DNA of 39,465 nt, from positions 1-39,465 of the forward strand of contig NZ_JAPZSY010000066.1 of the NCBI RefSeq assembly GCF_027532025.1, read 5' to 3'. The notes under the pieces were generated by a model, which was not told the DNA's origin, did not search any database, and saw nothing but the letters and a program-made list of their open reading frames with translations. Position numbers and translations under genes: made by a program. Source of the stretch: Inhella sp. (lineage in GTDB: Bacteria > Pseudomonadota > Gammaproteobacteria > Burkholderiales > Burkholderiaceae_C). Numbering within the stretch: position 1 is the first letter of the stretch; each line of letters begins with the position of its first letter. Positions 10,056 through 18,215 of the stretch are shown one piece after another.

Positions 10056-12050
10056 CTTGGCCGAGGCCCGAGGGGCCGTGTGGGCCGCCAGCCAGGCGAA
10101 GAACTCGCCATACCAAAGCTGGCTGTTGCGCGGCTTGAGCACCCAGTGGTTCTCGTCCGGGAACCACACCAGCCGCGCCGCCACGCCACGCGCCTTCAGG
10201 GTGTTGTAGTAGGCCAAGCCCTGGGCGTCAGGCACGCGGTAGTCCATCGCGCCATGCATCACCAAGGTGGGCGTGGCGAAGTGCTGGGCCCGGGCGTGCG
10301 GGCTTTGGGAGGCCACGTGCGCCGGGTCGTCCCAATAGGCGGCCCCCAGCTCCTTGGGGAACCAGGTGTAGCCGTCGGTGGCGAACATGGCTTGCCAGTC
10401 GTAGCAACCGGCGTGGCACACGTAGGCCTGGTAGCGCCCGGGCTTCACGTGCCCATTCATCCAGGCCACCATGTAGCCGCCGTAGCTGCCGCCCGTGGCG
10501 ACGATGCGCTTCGCGTCCACCCAAGGCTGCTCCAGCAGCCAATCGGTGGCGGCCTCCACGTCCTGCAATTCCAACTGGCCCCAACGGTGGGTGATGCTGT
10601 CCAAGAAGGCATGCCCAAAGCTGGACGAGCCGTGGTAATTCACGCAGGCCACCACGTAGCCCTGCTGAGCCATCACTTGATGGTTCCAGCGCCAATGCCA
10701 GCTGTCACCAAACGCCGTGTGCGGGCCGCCGTGGATGACGTGCATCACCGCGTGCTTGCGTCGCGGGTTGAAGCTCGGGGGGTAAACGAGCCACATCTGC
10801 ACCTCATCGCCCTGGGCGCCGGTGAACACAACCTCCTCGTGCCGGCCCCAGGCGTGGGTCGCCAGAGCGGCATCGTTCAGGGCCTCGATGCGGCGCGGCG
10901 TGCCGGTGGTGAGCACGCTCAGCCGCGGCGGGAACTGCACGCTGTCGTGCAGGACCACCACGGCACCGGCGCGAGCATCGAAGGCGGTGGCGTTGCCACC
11001 TTCGAACTCGTGCTGCACGCTGCGGCTGTTCAGATCAAACCGCCACAGGTGGCGCCGGCCTCGGTCTTCCGCCGTGAAGCGGATGGCCAAGTCATCGTCG
11101 GTCCAGCGCAGCGGCGCGGCGACGGCGCGGTCCCAATCCGCGCTGAGCACGGCCCATTGGCCGTGGGTGTCCAGCACCGCCAGTTGCTCGGGCGCCGTGT
11201 GACGCTGGCCGCGGTGAGCCGCCAGAAAGGCCAGGTGCTGGCCGGCGTGGCTGTAGGCCGGTGCGCTGAAGTCCCACTCGGCGTCTTGCAACAACACGCG
11301 CACCTCGCCGGAGCGCAGGTCGACCTCGGCCAGGGCGTGCAGGTTGTCGACCCGCTTCTCGTCGGCCAAATCCACCACGAAGGCCGCGCGACGACCGCCA
11401 GGCGCGACGGCGAAGTCGTTCAACCCGGGGTCGGTGCGGGTCAGTTCGTAACGGGTGCCGGCGAACAGGTCTTTGACCCTCCCGGTGGCCGTGTCCAGCA
11501 TCAACAGGTGCGGCACGCGGCCTTGCGGCACGTGGTGGTCCCAATGGCGGTACAGGGCCTCGCTGGTGACGTAGGCGGTGTCCTTGCGGGCCTTGTGGGC
11601 CGCCAGTGCCTTGGCCTGAGCGTCCATGCCACGCAGGTCAGGCCACACCCAGGACACCAGCAGCACCCGGCGAGCGTCGGGCAGCCACCGGAAAGCCACC
11701 ACGCCGGTGGGGACGACGCCGGTCCGGCGGGCTTCGCCACCGGCGGTGGGCAGCAGGTAGAGCTGCGGCTCGTCGTCCTTCACGCCGCCTTGCTCGCGCT
11801 TGGCAATGAAGCCGATGTGTGCGCCATCGGGGCTCCACTGCGGGGCGCCGTCTTTGTCGCCGGCTTCGGTCAGTCGCTGGGGCTCGCCCCCCAAAGTGGA
11901 GAAGCGATAGAGCGCGCTGCGGGCCGTGTTGCTCGCCATGTCGTGCCGCGTGACGGCGGCCACGGCCTCCGAGCCATCGGGGCTGAGCGACGGCTCGCCG
12001 ATGCGGGCCAGGGCCCAGAGGGCGTCAACATCCAACGACTTCAAGCGCAT
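10038..12050 (-). CDS. S9 family peptidase (acylaminoacyl-peptidase/prolyl oligopeptidase type), cytosolic
   Basis: A 670-residue serine peptidase: an N-terminal beta-propeller of TolB/WD40-like repeats (segments such as SPDGSEAVAAV and WSPDGAHIGFI), then an alpha/beta-hydrolase domain from about residue 430. The catalytic triad is visible: Ser522 in GGSYGGYM, Asp603 in GAMDYRVPD and His635 in DENHWVL. I chose the ATG at 12050 because the preceding gene stops at 12052 and no signal peptide follows; the longer open frame to 12182 only re-reads the upstream gene. The C-terminus is basic (AKKKAKR) because the actP terminator lies in its last codons. It is the last gene of the YbaK-like/DUF1289/peptidase operon. 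Likely job: clearance of short or N-acylated peptides. Confidence 0.9.
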   Translation of the reverse strand: MRLKSLDVDALWALARIGEPSLSPDGSEAVAAVTRHDMASNTARSALYRFSTLGGEPQRLTEAGDKDGAPQWSPDGAHIGFIAKREQGGVKDDEPQLYLLPTAGGEARRTGVVPTGVVAFRWLPDARRVLLVSWVWPDLRGMDAQAKALAAHKARKDTAYVTSEALYRHWDHHVPQGRVPHLLMLDTATGRVKDLFAGTRYELTRTDPGLNDFAVAPGGRRAAFVVDLADEKRVDNLHALAEVDLRSGEVRVLLQDAEWDFSAPAYSHAGQHLAFLAAHRGQRHTAPEQLAVLDTHGQWAVLSADWDRAVAAPLRWTDDDLAIRFTAEDRGRRHLWRFDLNSRSVQHEFEGGNATAFDARAGAVVVLHDSVQFPPRLSVLTTGTPRRIEALNDAALATHAWGRHEEVVFTGAQGDEVQMWLVYPPSFNPRRKHAVMHVIHGGPHTAFGDSWHWRWNHQVMAQQGYVVACVNYHGSSSFGHAFLDSITHRWGQLELQDVEAATDWLLEQPWVDAKRIVATGGSYGGYMVAWMNGHVKPGRYQAYVCHAGCYDWQAMFATDGYTWFPKELGAAYWDDPAHVASQSPHARAQHFATPTLVMHGAMDYRVPDAQGLAYYNTLKARGVAARLVWFPDENHWVLKPRNSQLWYGEFFAWLAAHTAPRASAKKKAKR

Positions 12051-12051
12051 G

Positions 12052-12273
12052 TCAGTTCGGCTCCGTTCGGGAGGGAGAAACGATGTGGTTGGGCGACGAC
12101 CAGCCCAGCCGGGACCGGCGCTGCGGCAGGGCCTGCCAAACGGCCTCGCGTTCGGCGGGGCTGGCCCGGCCCCAGCGCGCAATCTCGTCCATCGTGCGCG
12201 CGCATCCGCGGCACAGGCCGGAGACCGCGTCCATCACGCACACCCGCACGCAGGGGGACTCAGGCCGGGTCAT
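12052..12273 (-). CDS. DUF1289 domain protein
   Basis: A 73-residue protein with the family's cysteine pattern near the N-terminus: SPCVRVC, then LCRGCARTMDEIARW. The four spaced cysteines suggest metal (zinc or iron-sulfur) binding; this is inferred from the pattern, and the family's function is not established. The start overlaps the end of the YbaK-like gene by 14 bases and the stop is one base from the peptidase start, so the three genes are almost certainly co-transcribed. The C-terminal part (after about residue 50) is Arg- and Ser-rich and not conserved. Confidence 0.85.
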   Translation of the reverse strand: MTRPESPCVRVCVMDAVSGLCRGCARTMDEIARWGRASPAEREAVWQALPQRRSRLGWSSPNHIVSPSRTEPN

Positions 12274-12766
12274 CGCTCAACGGCAGCACGCGGGCGCCGG
12301 TCAATCGTTGCAGGGCATCCGGGCTGGCGGCGAACACCGCGTGCGGGTGGCCGGCCGCGGCCCACACGGTGTCGAAGCGCCACAGGCTCTCGTCCATCAA
12401 CAGTTGCGGCGCCGTGCAGCCAGCCGCCGGCAGATGACCCAAGGGCGACACACCGCCGATGGCGAAGCCGGTGTGGCGGCGCACAGCGTCAGCGTCGGCC
12501 CGACCCACGGAGCCCACATCGGCCGGCAGGCGTTGCGGGGCCACCCGGCGATCGCCAGCGGTGATGCAGAGCACGGCCCCGTCGCCCGCGCGCATCACCA
12601 CGCTCTTGGCAATGGCCCCCACCGGCACGCCCAGCTGGGCGGCGGCGTCGGCGGCCGTGTGGGCGCCCTCGGGCAGCCAGCGGGGCTCGTGAGGGTGGCC
12701 CGCCGCTTGCAACGCGGCGCGGACCCGCGCCACGGCAGGATGATCGGATTCAGTCATGCCCTGCAT
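12260..12766 (-). CDS. YbaK/EbsC family protein (aminoacyl-tRNA deacylase-like)
   Basis: A 168-residue protein of the YbaK/ProX-type editing fold, whose members hydrolyse mischarged aminoacyl-tRNAs such as Cys- or Ala-tRNA(Pro). It has the expected opening (VRAALQAAGHPHEPRWLPEG), the AAAQLGVPVGAIAKSVVM segment with the conserved lysine, and GGVSPLGH near residue 110. Two ATGs are possible (12766 and 12757); neither has a good ribosome site, and both fit the leaderless-type promoter described at 12778-12784. It is the first gene of the operon with DUF1289 and an S9 peptidase. The exact tRNA substrate cannot be told. Confidence 0.88.
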   Translation of the reverse strand: MQGMTESDHPAVARVRAALQAAGHPHEPRWLPEGAHTAADAAAQLGVPVGAIAKSVVMRAGDGAVLCITAGDRRVAPQRLPADVGSVGRADADAVRRHTGFAIGGVSPLGHLPAAGCTAPQLLMDESLWRFDTVWAAAGHPHAVFAASPDALQRLTGARVLPLSDDPA

Positions 12767-12777
12767 TGGAGCACCCG

Positions 12778-12784
12778 GACAATA
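12778..12784. promoter_or_regulatory. candidate shared -10 region of two divergent genes
   Basis: On the plus strand GACAAT (12778-12783) ends 6 bases before the phosphatase ATG; on the minus strand TATTGT (12784-12779) lies 12 bases before the YbaK-like ATG. Each matches TATAAT at four of six positions. No clear -35 element or Shine-Dalgarno is visible for either gene, which suggests (near) leaderless transcripts. Confidence 0.35.
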
Positions 12785-12789
12785 CCCGC

Positions 12790-13266
12790 ATGAGCTTCCG
12801 CCCCCTGCCCTTGCCCGCTGACGTCGCCGGTCGCCTCTGGCTGCACGCCATGCCCGGACGCCGCGAGTCGTGGCCCGACTTCCTCACCCTGGCGCGGGCA
12901 GCGGGCCTCACGCGCATCGTCTGCCTCACGCCCTGGGTGGAAGTGGAGCGAGGCGCGCCGGCGTACGCCGAGGCCATCGAGCGCCACGCCCTGCCCTGCC
13001 GCTGGCAGGCCCTGCCCATGGCCGACTTCGGCCTGCACGACGACGCCCGCGCGTTTGCCGATGGCGTGCGCGCGCTGGCCGAGTCGCTCCGCGGCGGCGA
13101 GTCCGTGCTGCTTCATTGCGCCCACGGCATCGGCCGCACCGGCACCGTGGCCGCCTGCGTGCTCAAGGCCCTGGGAGCAGACACCGACGCCGCGCTGCAC
13201 ACCGTCCAGCGGGCGGGCTCCAACCCGCAAAGCGCCCTCCAATCGGGCTGGGTGGATGCCTTTTGA
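12790..13266 (+). CDS. dual-specificity / tyrosine phosphatase-like protein
   Basis: A 158-residue cytosolic phosphatase. The P-loop signature HCAHGIGRTG has the nucleophile Cys110 and phosphate-binding Arg116, and MADFGLHDDA about 35 residues earlier supplies a candidate general-acid Asp, as in cyclin-dependent or dual-specificity phosphatases. The substrate is unknown. The ATG at 12790 has no ribosome site, and a -10-like box ends 6 bases before it. The stop overlaps the pseudouridine synthase start by 11 bases, so the two are translated from one message. Nothing in the context identifies a kinase partner. Confidence 0.85.
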   Translation: MSFRPLPLPADVAGRLWLHAMPGRRESWPDFLTLARAAGLTRIVCLTPWVEVERGAPAYAEAIERHALPCRWQALPMADFGLHDDARAFADGVRALAESLRGGESVLLHCAHGIGRTGTVAACVLKALGADTDAALHTVQRAGSNPQSALQSGWVDAF

Positions 13267-13861
13267 GCGTCACGTCGACGCGGCCGTGGTCGCGGTCGAC
13301 AAGCCGGCCGGCCTGCTTTCCGTGCCGGGCCGCGGAGCTGACAAGCAAGACTGCGCGCTGAGCCGAGCCAACGCTCGACACCCCGGCCTGCGCGTGGTGC
13401 ACCGCCTGGACCAAGCCACCTCCGGCCTGCTGCTGTTCGCGCGCCATCTTGCAGCCCAGCAAGCCCTGAGCCGTGCCTTCGAGCAGCGCCTGGCCCAAAA
13501 GACCTACGTCGCCCTGGTGTGGGGCGACCCCGGCCCCGAGGGGCTGATCGACCTGCCCTTGGTGGCCGACTGGCCGCAGCGCCCGCGACAGAAGGTCTGC
13601 CACGCCACCGGCCGTCCCAGCCAAACCGCTTGGCAACGCTTGGGGCACGAAGGGCCTTGGACGCGCCTGATGCTCACACCGCGCACAGGCCGCGCGCACC
13701 AATTGCGGGTGCACCTGTTGGCGCTGGGCCACCCCATCGTGGGCGACGCGCTGTACGACCCCCATCGCCCCGCCGATCGGCTCATGCTGCACGCCCAGCG
13801 CTTGCAAGTGCCCCACCCCGACGGCGGCGAGTTGGCGCTCGACAGCCCCTGCCCCTTTTGA
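13256..13861 (+). CDS. RluA-type pseudouridine synthase
   Basis: Isomerises uridine to pseudouridine in rRNA or tRNA. The 201-residue protein is a compact RluA-family catalytic domain without an S4 domain. The catalytic motif HRLDQATSG has Asp52. Further family motifs are VDKPAGLLSVPGRG, the KTYVALV segment, and RTGRAHQLRVHL with the conserved Arg region. The ATG at 13256 starts directly before the first conserved block; a longer frame to 13055 only re-reads the phosphatase gene. Length and composition resemble RluA (23S U746 / tRNA U32) more than RluC/RluD, but the target base is not certain. Confidence 0.9.
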   Translation: MPFERHVDAAVVAVDKPAGLLSVPGRGADKQDCALSRANARHPGLRVVHRLDQATSGLLLFARHLAAQQALSRAFEQRLAQKTYVALVWGDPGPEGLIDLPLVADWPQRPRQKVCHATGRPSQTAWQRLGHEGPWTRLMLTPRTGRAHQLRVHLLALGHPIVGDALYDPHRPADRLMLHAQRLQVPHPDGGELALDSPCPF

Positions 13862-13934
13862 GGGCAACTTTTGGCACCACGGGGCGCGCTGCTGAAAATC
13901 GCCACCTTCCATCACTCAGCCCTTGAGCGATTCC

Positions 13935-15947
13935 ATGACACCTCTTTTGCGTCCCCTGATGCTGACCTGCCTGCTGGCCGGAGCAGTCGCTGTCGCCCAG
14001 ACCCCCGCGGTCGACGTGGTCACCCCGCCGGCGGCGCTGCACATCGAAGGCATACCGCCCATCAGCACCGCCTTGGCCCAGCGCGTGGCGGCCTACACCG
14101 AGTTCCGGGGCCACGGCTTCAGCGACTGGCACCCCACCAAGGCCGAGATGCTGGTCAGCCACCGCGATGCCGGTGCCAGCACGGCCCAGTTGTTCCGTTT
14201 GGACACCGCTCGGGGTTCGCTGATGCCCGTCACCCAAGGCCCGGAACCGGCCAGCGGGGGCAGCTACGAACCCACGCACGGGCGTTACATCGTGTTCAGC
14301 CGTGCGGCCGGCGGCAACGAAGTGACCCAGATTTACCGCCAAGGCTTCGACGGCGGCGCTGCGGTGCGCCTCACCCCGGTGGACGAACGCCATGCGCTGG
14401 CCGGCTGGCGCAAGCCCCAGGGCGAAATCGTCTACAGCAGCGTGCCCATCGACCGCACCGCCCAAGGCGGCACGCGCGCGCAAGTCATGACCACTTTCTG
14501 GGCCGTCAACCCCGAAGCCCAAAACCCCAGCGCCGAACGCCGCAAGCTGGCCGAACTGGAAGGCGGTGGCTGGTTCGGGGGGGACATCAGCGAAGACGGC
14601 CTGCGCATGGCGCTCACGCGCTACATCAGCGTCAACGAGTCGCAACTGTGGGTCATGGACTTGGAAGGCCCCCAAGCCGGCAAGCCCGTGCAACTGCTGC
14701 CCCGGCCGGGCAGCGACGAGCCCAAAGCCGTGTACTTCGGTGGAGGATTCAGCAAGGACGGTCGCTCGATGCTCGTCAGCACCGACCGCTTCGGCGAGTT
14801 TCGAGAGCTCGCGGTGTTCGACTTCAAGACCCACAACCTGCGCCGCATCACCGCCCACATCCCCTGGGACATCAGCGGCGGCAGCCTGAGCCCCGATGGC
14901 AAGACCCTGGTGGTGCAAGCCAACGTCGACGGCCGCACTGAAATGCGCTTCGTCGACACCCGCACCTGGAAGGAGCGTCCGGTCCCCAAGGGCACCGCCG
15001 CCGGTTCGGTGGGCGCCACCGCCTTCCACCCCAAGCTGCCGTTGATGGCCTACAGCGTGAACAGCGCCCAGGGCCCGAGCCAAATCCACGTGCTGGACGC
15101 CCAACAACGCAACCAGCCATGGACGCAAGCCGTGGTGCCTCCCGGCCTGGATCCCAGCACCTACCGCGACCACGAGATCGTGCGCTGGAAAAGCTTCGAC
15201 GGCCTGAGCATCAGCGGCTTGCTCAGCCGCCCCCCCGCCAGCTTCATCGGCAAGCGCCCCGTGCTCATCAGCATCCACGGTGGCCCCGAGGCTCAGGCCA
15301 CGGTCGGCTTCATGGGGCGCTGGCAGTACTTCATCCAAGAGCTGGGCGTCGCCGTCATCCAGCCCAACGTGCGCGGCTCCACCGGCTTTGGCAAAACCTT
15401 CGTGACGCTGGACAACGGCTTCAAGCGCGAAGACTCGGTCAAAGACATCGGCGCCCTGCTCGACTGGATCAAGACCCAACCCGACCTGGACGCCGACCGC
15501 GTCATCGTGGCCGGCGGCAGCTACGGCGGCTACATGAGCCTGGCAGTGGCCACGCACTACAGCGACCGCATCGCCGGCGCCATCGACATCGTCGGCATCA
15601 GCCACTTCGTGACCTTCCTGAACAACACGGAAAGCTACCGCCGAGACCTGCGTCGGGTCGAGTACGGCGACGAGCGCGACCCGGCCATGAAGGAGTTCCT
15701 GGACCGCATCTCGCCCCTGACCAACGCACAGAAGATCCAAAAGCCGCTGTTCGTCATCCAGGGCAAGAACGACCCCCGCGTGCCGTACACCGAGGCCGAG
15801 CAAATCGTGGCCAAGGTGCGCGAGCTGGGCACCCCGGTCTGGTACCTGCGCGCCGAGAACGAAGGCCACGGCTTTGCCCGCAAGGAAAACAGCGACTACC
15901 AGCAGCTCGCCATGATCCTGTTCATGCAACAAACCATCCTGCGCTGA
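13935..15947 (+). CDS. S9 family peptidase (prolyl oligopeptidase type), exported
   Basis: A 670-residue serine peptidase that starts with a signal peptide (LLRPLMLTCLLAGAVAVAQ, cleavage probably after AVAQ or nearby), so it acts in the periplasm or outside. A propeller domain with repeated SPDG/SKDG blades fills about residues 60-400. The hydrolase domain has Ser529 in GGSYGGYMSLA, Asp613 in GKNDPRVPYTEAEQ and His645 in EGHGFARKEN. The ATG at 13935 is preferred over an upstream TTG because the hydrophobic signal then begins within five residues. It differs from the cytosolic S9 peptidase encoded at 10038-12050 in export and in the propeller sequence, so these are not recent duplicates. A strong bidirectional hairpin follows the gene. 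Confidence 0.92.
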   Translation: MTPLLRPLMLTCLLAGAVAVAQTPAVDVVTPPAALHIEGIPPISTALAQRVAAYTEFRGHGFSDWHPTKAEMLVSHRDAGASTAQLFRLDTARGSLMPVTQGPEPASGGSYEPTHGRYIVFSRAAGGNEVTQIYRQGFDGGAAVRLTPVDERHALAGWRKPQGEIVYSSVPIDRTAQGGTRAQVMTTFWAVNPEAQNPSAERRKLAELEGGGWFGGDISEDGLRMALTRYISVNESQLWVMDLEGPQAGKPVQLLPRPGSDEPKAVYFGGGFSKDGRSMLVSTDRFGEFRELAVFDFKTHNLRRITAHIPWDISGGSLSPDGKTLVVQANVDGRTEMRFVDTRTWKERPVPKGTAAGSVGATAFHPKLPLMAYSVNSAQGPSQIHVLDAQQRNQPWTQAVVPPGLDPSTYRDHEIVRWKSFDGLSISGLLSRPPASFIGKRPVLISIHGGPEAQATVGFMGRWQYFIQELGVAVIQPNVRGSTGFGKTFVTLDNGFKREDSVKDIGALLDWIKTQPDLDADRVIVAGGSYGGYMSLAVATHYSDRIAGAIDIVGISHFVTFLNNTESYRRDLRRVEYGDERDPAMKEFLDRISPLTNAQKIQKPLFVIQGKNDPRVPYTEAEQIVAKVRELGTPVWYLRAENEGHGFARKENSDYQQLAMILFMQQTILR

Positions 15948-15970
15948 ACAGCGCAACCGCCTGAAAAACC

Positions 15971-15993
15971 GAGGCCCCGCACAGCGGGGCCTC
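15971..15993. terminator. bidirectional terminator between S9 peptidase and CobD/CbiB-like genes
   Basis: Perfect 10-bp stem GAGGCCCCGC / GCGGGGCCTC with an ACA loop. On the minus strand it is followed by GGTTTTT; on the plus strand only by TCGTTTG. It therefore serves the minus-strand gene best and both convergent genes probably. Confidence 0.85.
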
Positions 15994-16014
15994 TCGTTTG
16001 GGGACGCCTTACGC

Positions 16015-17004
16015 TCAGCCGATCAGCTTGGCCAAGGTCAGCAAAGCCAGCAACAGCATCCACAGCACCACCGAGCGCCACACCAAGCGCACCACCGACA
16101 GCAGGTGCGCGTTGGTGGGCACCTCGCCCGGCGTGGAGCCGCTGGCCGCGTTGGCCCCCGAGGGCGCCCCCGCATTCATGCCTTTGCTGCGATCGGGCGT
16201 CATGCTGGGTGCGGCGGCGCCCCCCAGCTGCACACCCACCGCGCCCGCTGCCGCCGCCAGGATCACGCCTTCGTTCGGCTGGGCCCACAGGGTGGCATCG
16301 CGCCGCCATCCGTTCACCGCCTCTTCAAAATTACCGACGATGGCGAAGCCCGCCGCTGTCAGCCGCGCGGGCACGTGGTCGATACAGGCAAACGCGCGCT
16401 CGGCAAAGCGGTGAAGGCGCTCGTGCAGCGGCGTGTCCAGCGTGATGCTGCGAAACGCCCAGTAACGGCTGGCGAACTCGGCCAGCCGGAAAAGCACCGC
16501 CCCCGCCGGCCCGCAACCCAGGGTGGACAACAGCACGAACCAGAAAAACACCCCAAACACGTGGCGATGAGCCGCCAACAGCGAGTGCTCGATGACATGG
16601 CGAAGCAACTCCGTGCGGGGCAACTCGCTCACGTCCACGTGCTGCCACTCGGCCAGTTGCTGGCGTGCCGCCAACTCGTCGCCGCGTTCCAGGGCGTCGC
16701 GAATGTCGGTGTAGTAGTGGCTGAACTGCCGAAAACCCAGCGTCAGGTACAGGATCGCCACATCGAACAACAGCGCGGCGATGAGCGACTGCGACACGAT
16801 GAGCCAATACAGCGCGGCCACCAGCACAGTGGGCGCCATCACGGTCACGAGCCACACCACCGTTGCATGGTGCGGTGCGCCGGCGTCGAAATTGCGGCCG
16901 CACCACTTGGACCAAGACACCACGCCGCGATGCACGGCGTTGCCATGCGGCAGGGGTTTGAGCTGCTCGAACAGCAAGGCGAACAACACCGCGAAGAAGT
17001 TCAT
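16015..17004 (-). CDS. CobD/CbiB family membrane protein
   Basis: A 329-residue inner-membrane protein resembling the CobD/CbiB (adenosylcobinamide-phosphate synthase) and AmpE group. Hydrophobic helices are seen near residues 3-12, 48-75, 78-95, 145-165 and 305-328, with charged soluble parts between. A low-complexity Gly/Ala/Ser/Pro linker (about residues 245-290) precedes the last helix, which is unusual for true CbiB. No other cobalamin gene is in the window, so a direct role in B12 synthesis is doubtful. A TATGAT box ends 6 bases before the ATG, and no ribosome site is visible. It follows the Nudix gene in the same direction with a 22-base gap. Confidence 0.75.
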   Translation of the reverse strand: MNFFAVLFALLFEQLKPLPHGNAVHRGVVSWSKWCGRNFDAGAPHHATVVWLVTVMAPTVLVAALYWLIVSQSLIAALLFDVAILYLTLGFRQFSHYYTDIRDALERGDELAARQQLAEWQHVDVSELPRTELLRHVIEHSLLAAHRHVFGVFFWFVLLSTLGCGPAGAVLFRLAEFASRYWAFRSITLDTPLHERLHRFAERAFACIDHVPARLTAAGFAIVGNFEEAVNGWRRDATLWAQPNEGVILAAAAGAVGVQLGGAAAPSMTPDRSKGMNAGAPSGANAASGSTPGEVPTNAHLLSVVRLVWRSVVLWMLLLALLTLAKLIG

Positions 17005-17010
17005 CCGGAA

Positions 17011-17016
17011 ATCATA
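17011..17016 (-). promoter_or_regulatory. candidate -10 box TATGAT directly before the CobD/CbiB-like gene
   Basis: Five of six bases match TATAAT, and only TTCCGG separates it from the ATG. If used, the transcript would be leaderless. No good -35 element is visible. Confidence 0.35.
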
Positions 17017-17026
17017 GAGGCCGCGT

Positions 17027-17713
17027 TCAACGGCCTTGGGTCAGCTGGTGATAGAGGTTGCGCAGCATCGCCGCCGTGGCCCCCCAAATGAAATGCCCCG
17101 AGGCATCGGGCCAGGGCATGGAAAGGAACTCGCGCTGCGCGCCCATGAAGTCGATGCGATGCCGCTGATGGTGGGCGGGGTTCATCAAGAAGCTCAGCGG
17201 CACCTCGAAGGCGTCGGCCACCTCCTCGGCCTGCAGGCGCAAAGAAAAGCCCGGCTCGACCAGCGCGACGCAGGGCGTCACCTCGAAGGCCGTGACCGTG
17301 CTGTACACCGGCAACACGCCCAGGGGTTCGACGTGGCGACGATCCAGCCCGATCTCCTCCTCGGCCTCGCGCAACGCCGTGGCCCACGCATCGCCGTCGT
17401 TGTCGTCCACTGCCCCGCCCGGAAAGCTGATTTGCCCCGCGTGGTCTTTCAGCGCCTCGGTGCGCCGCGTCAGCAACACCTGAACGCCCTCGGGACGCCG
17501 AACCAAGGGCACGAGCACGGCGGCGGCGCGCGGTGCGCGACCCGGCCAAAGGTTGCCGTCACCGGGACGCTCCGGCGCCACCAGCGGCACGCGCGACCAA
17601 TGCTCGCGCAGCGCATCGGGCGTCAGCCAGGCTGCGGGGAGCGACGGCAGGTGGGCATCCACCTGGCCGACTGGCACGTCGCGGGGGTTGAGGATCGGTC
17701 GCGCAGCACTCAT
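17027..17713 (-). CDS. Nudix hydrolase (CoA pyrophosphatase-like)
   Basis: A 228-residue Nudix enzyme, probably splitting CoA or a similar nucleoside diphosphate derivative. The Nudix box is seen as GGAVDDNDGDAWATALREAE followed by EEIGL, with Asp in place of the first box Glu, as in several CoA-type members. Upstream, RAAAVLVPLVRRPEGVQVLLTRR and the HAGQISFPGG signature point to the CoaL/YeaB group. I chose the ATG at 17713: the longer frame to 17866 runs back through the rplS terminator. It lies just downstream of that terminator, so it needs its own promoter or read-through. Confidence 0.88.
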   Translation of the reverse strand: MSAARPILNPRDVPVGQVDAHLPSLPAAWLTPDALREHWSRVPLVAPERPGDGNLWPGRAPRAAAVLVPLVRRPEGVQVLLTRRTEALKDHAGQISFPGGAVDDNDGDAWATALREAEEEIGLDRRHVEPLGVLPVYSTVTAFEVTPCVALVEPGFSLRLQAEEVADAFEVPLSFLMNPAHHQRHRIDFMGAQREFLSMPWPDASGHFIWGATAAMLRNLYHQLTQGR

Positions 17714-17741
17714 GGGCACAGGATAGGCCGCAGAAACAACA

Positions 17742-17761
17742 AAGCCGCCCGAAGGCGGCTT
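17742..17761 (-). terminator. terminator of the rpsP-rimM-trmD-rplS operon
   Basis: Minus-strand stem AAGCCGCC / GGCGGCTT with a TTCG loop, followed by the T-rich TGTTGTTTC. It sits 23 bases after the rplS stop. Confidence 0.85.
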
Positions 17762-17783
17762 GCTGAACCCAGGAAGGCGGCAA

Positions 17784-18137
17784 TCAAGCCAGCTTTTCCT
17801 TGATGCGGGCGCTCTTGCCCGAACGGCTGCGCAGGTAGTAGAGCTTGGCGCGACGCACATCGCCACGACGCTTGACTTCGATGCTGGCGATCAAGGGGCT
17901 GTACAGCTGGAAGGTGCGTTCCACGCCTTCGCCGCTGGAGATCTTGCGCACGATGAAGCTGCTGTTCAGGCCGCGGTTGCGCTTGGCAATCACGACGCCT
18001 TCGAAGGCCTGCACGCGCTTGCGGGTGCCTTCCACCACGTTGACGCTGACGATCACCGTATCACCGGGGGCGAAGGCCGGGATCGTCTTGTTCAGGCGGG
18101 CGATTTCCTCTTGTTCGAGGGTTTGGATCAAGTCCAT
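17784..18137 (-). CDS. rplS: 50S ribosomal protein L19
   Basis: A 117-residue protein of the large ribosomal subunit, located at the 30S-50S interface. The family blocks are [39 protein letters not shown] and the basic C-terminus [15 protein letters not shown]. The ATG at 18137 has GGAGAA 5 bases upstream; an in-frame start at 18149 (MENPM...) is not needed. It is the last gene of the conserved rpsP-rimM-trmD-rplS operon, separated from trmD by 78 bases that contain a possible internal promoter, and is followed by a strong terminator. Confidence 0.98.
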   Translation of the reverse strand: MDLIQTLEQEEIARLNKTIPAFAPGDTVIVSVNVVEGTRKRVQAFEGVVIAKRNRGLNSSFIVRKISSGEGVERTFQLYSPLIASIEVKRRGDVRRAKLYYLRSRSGKSARIKEKLA

Positions 18138-18202
18138 GGGGTTCTCCAAGCGATCGTGCTGGCGCTCTCAAAGTGGCCCAGTAGAGGATCGAAAAGCCTT
18201 CA

Positions 18203-18208
18203 AGTATA
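18203..18208 (-). promoter_or_regulatory. possible internal -10 box TATACT before rplS
   Basis: Lies in the trmD-rplS gap, about 65 bases before the rplS ATG. It is identical to the -10 of rpsT at 27052-27057. The -35 region is not convincing. Confidence 0.35.
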
Positions 18209-18215
18209 GCCGAGA

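Noticed and set aside
8213-10189. A 658-codon minus-strand frame opposite actP
   Set aside because: His/Gly/Arg-rich mirror of a membrane protein gene, with no domain and no ribosome site. It arises from codon bias.
10038-15947. The two S9 peptidase genes as a recent tandem duplication
   Set aside because: They share the family motifs but differ in export signal, propeller sequence and spacing, and are separated by unrelated genes.
13782-15956. A 724-codon minus-strand frame opposite the exported S9 peptidase
   Set aside because: The plus strand has signal peptide, propeller and catalytic triad. The antisense frame shows only mirror composition.
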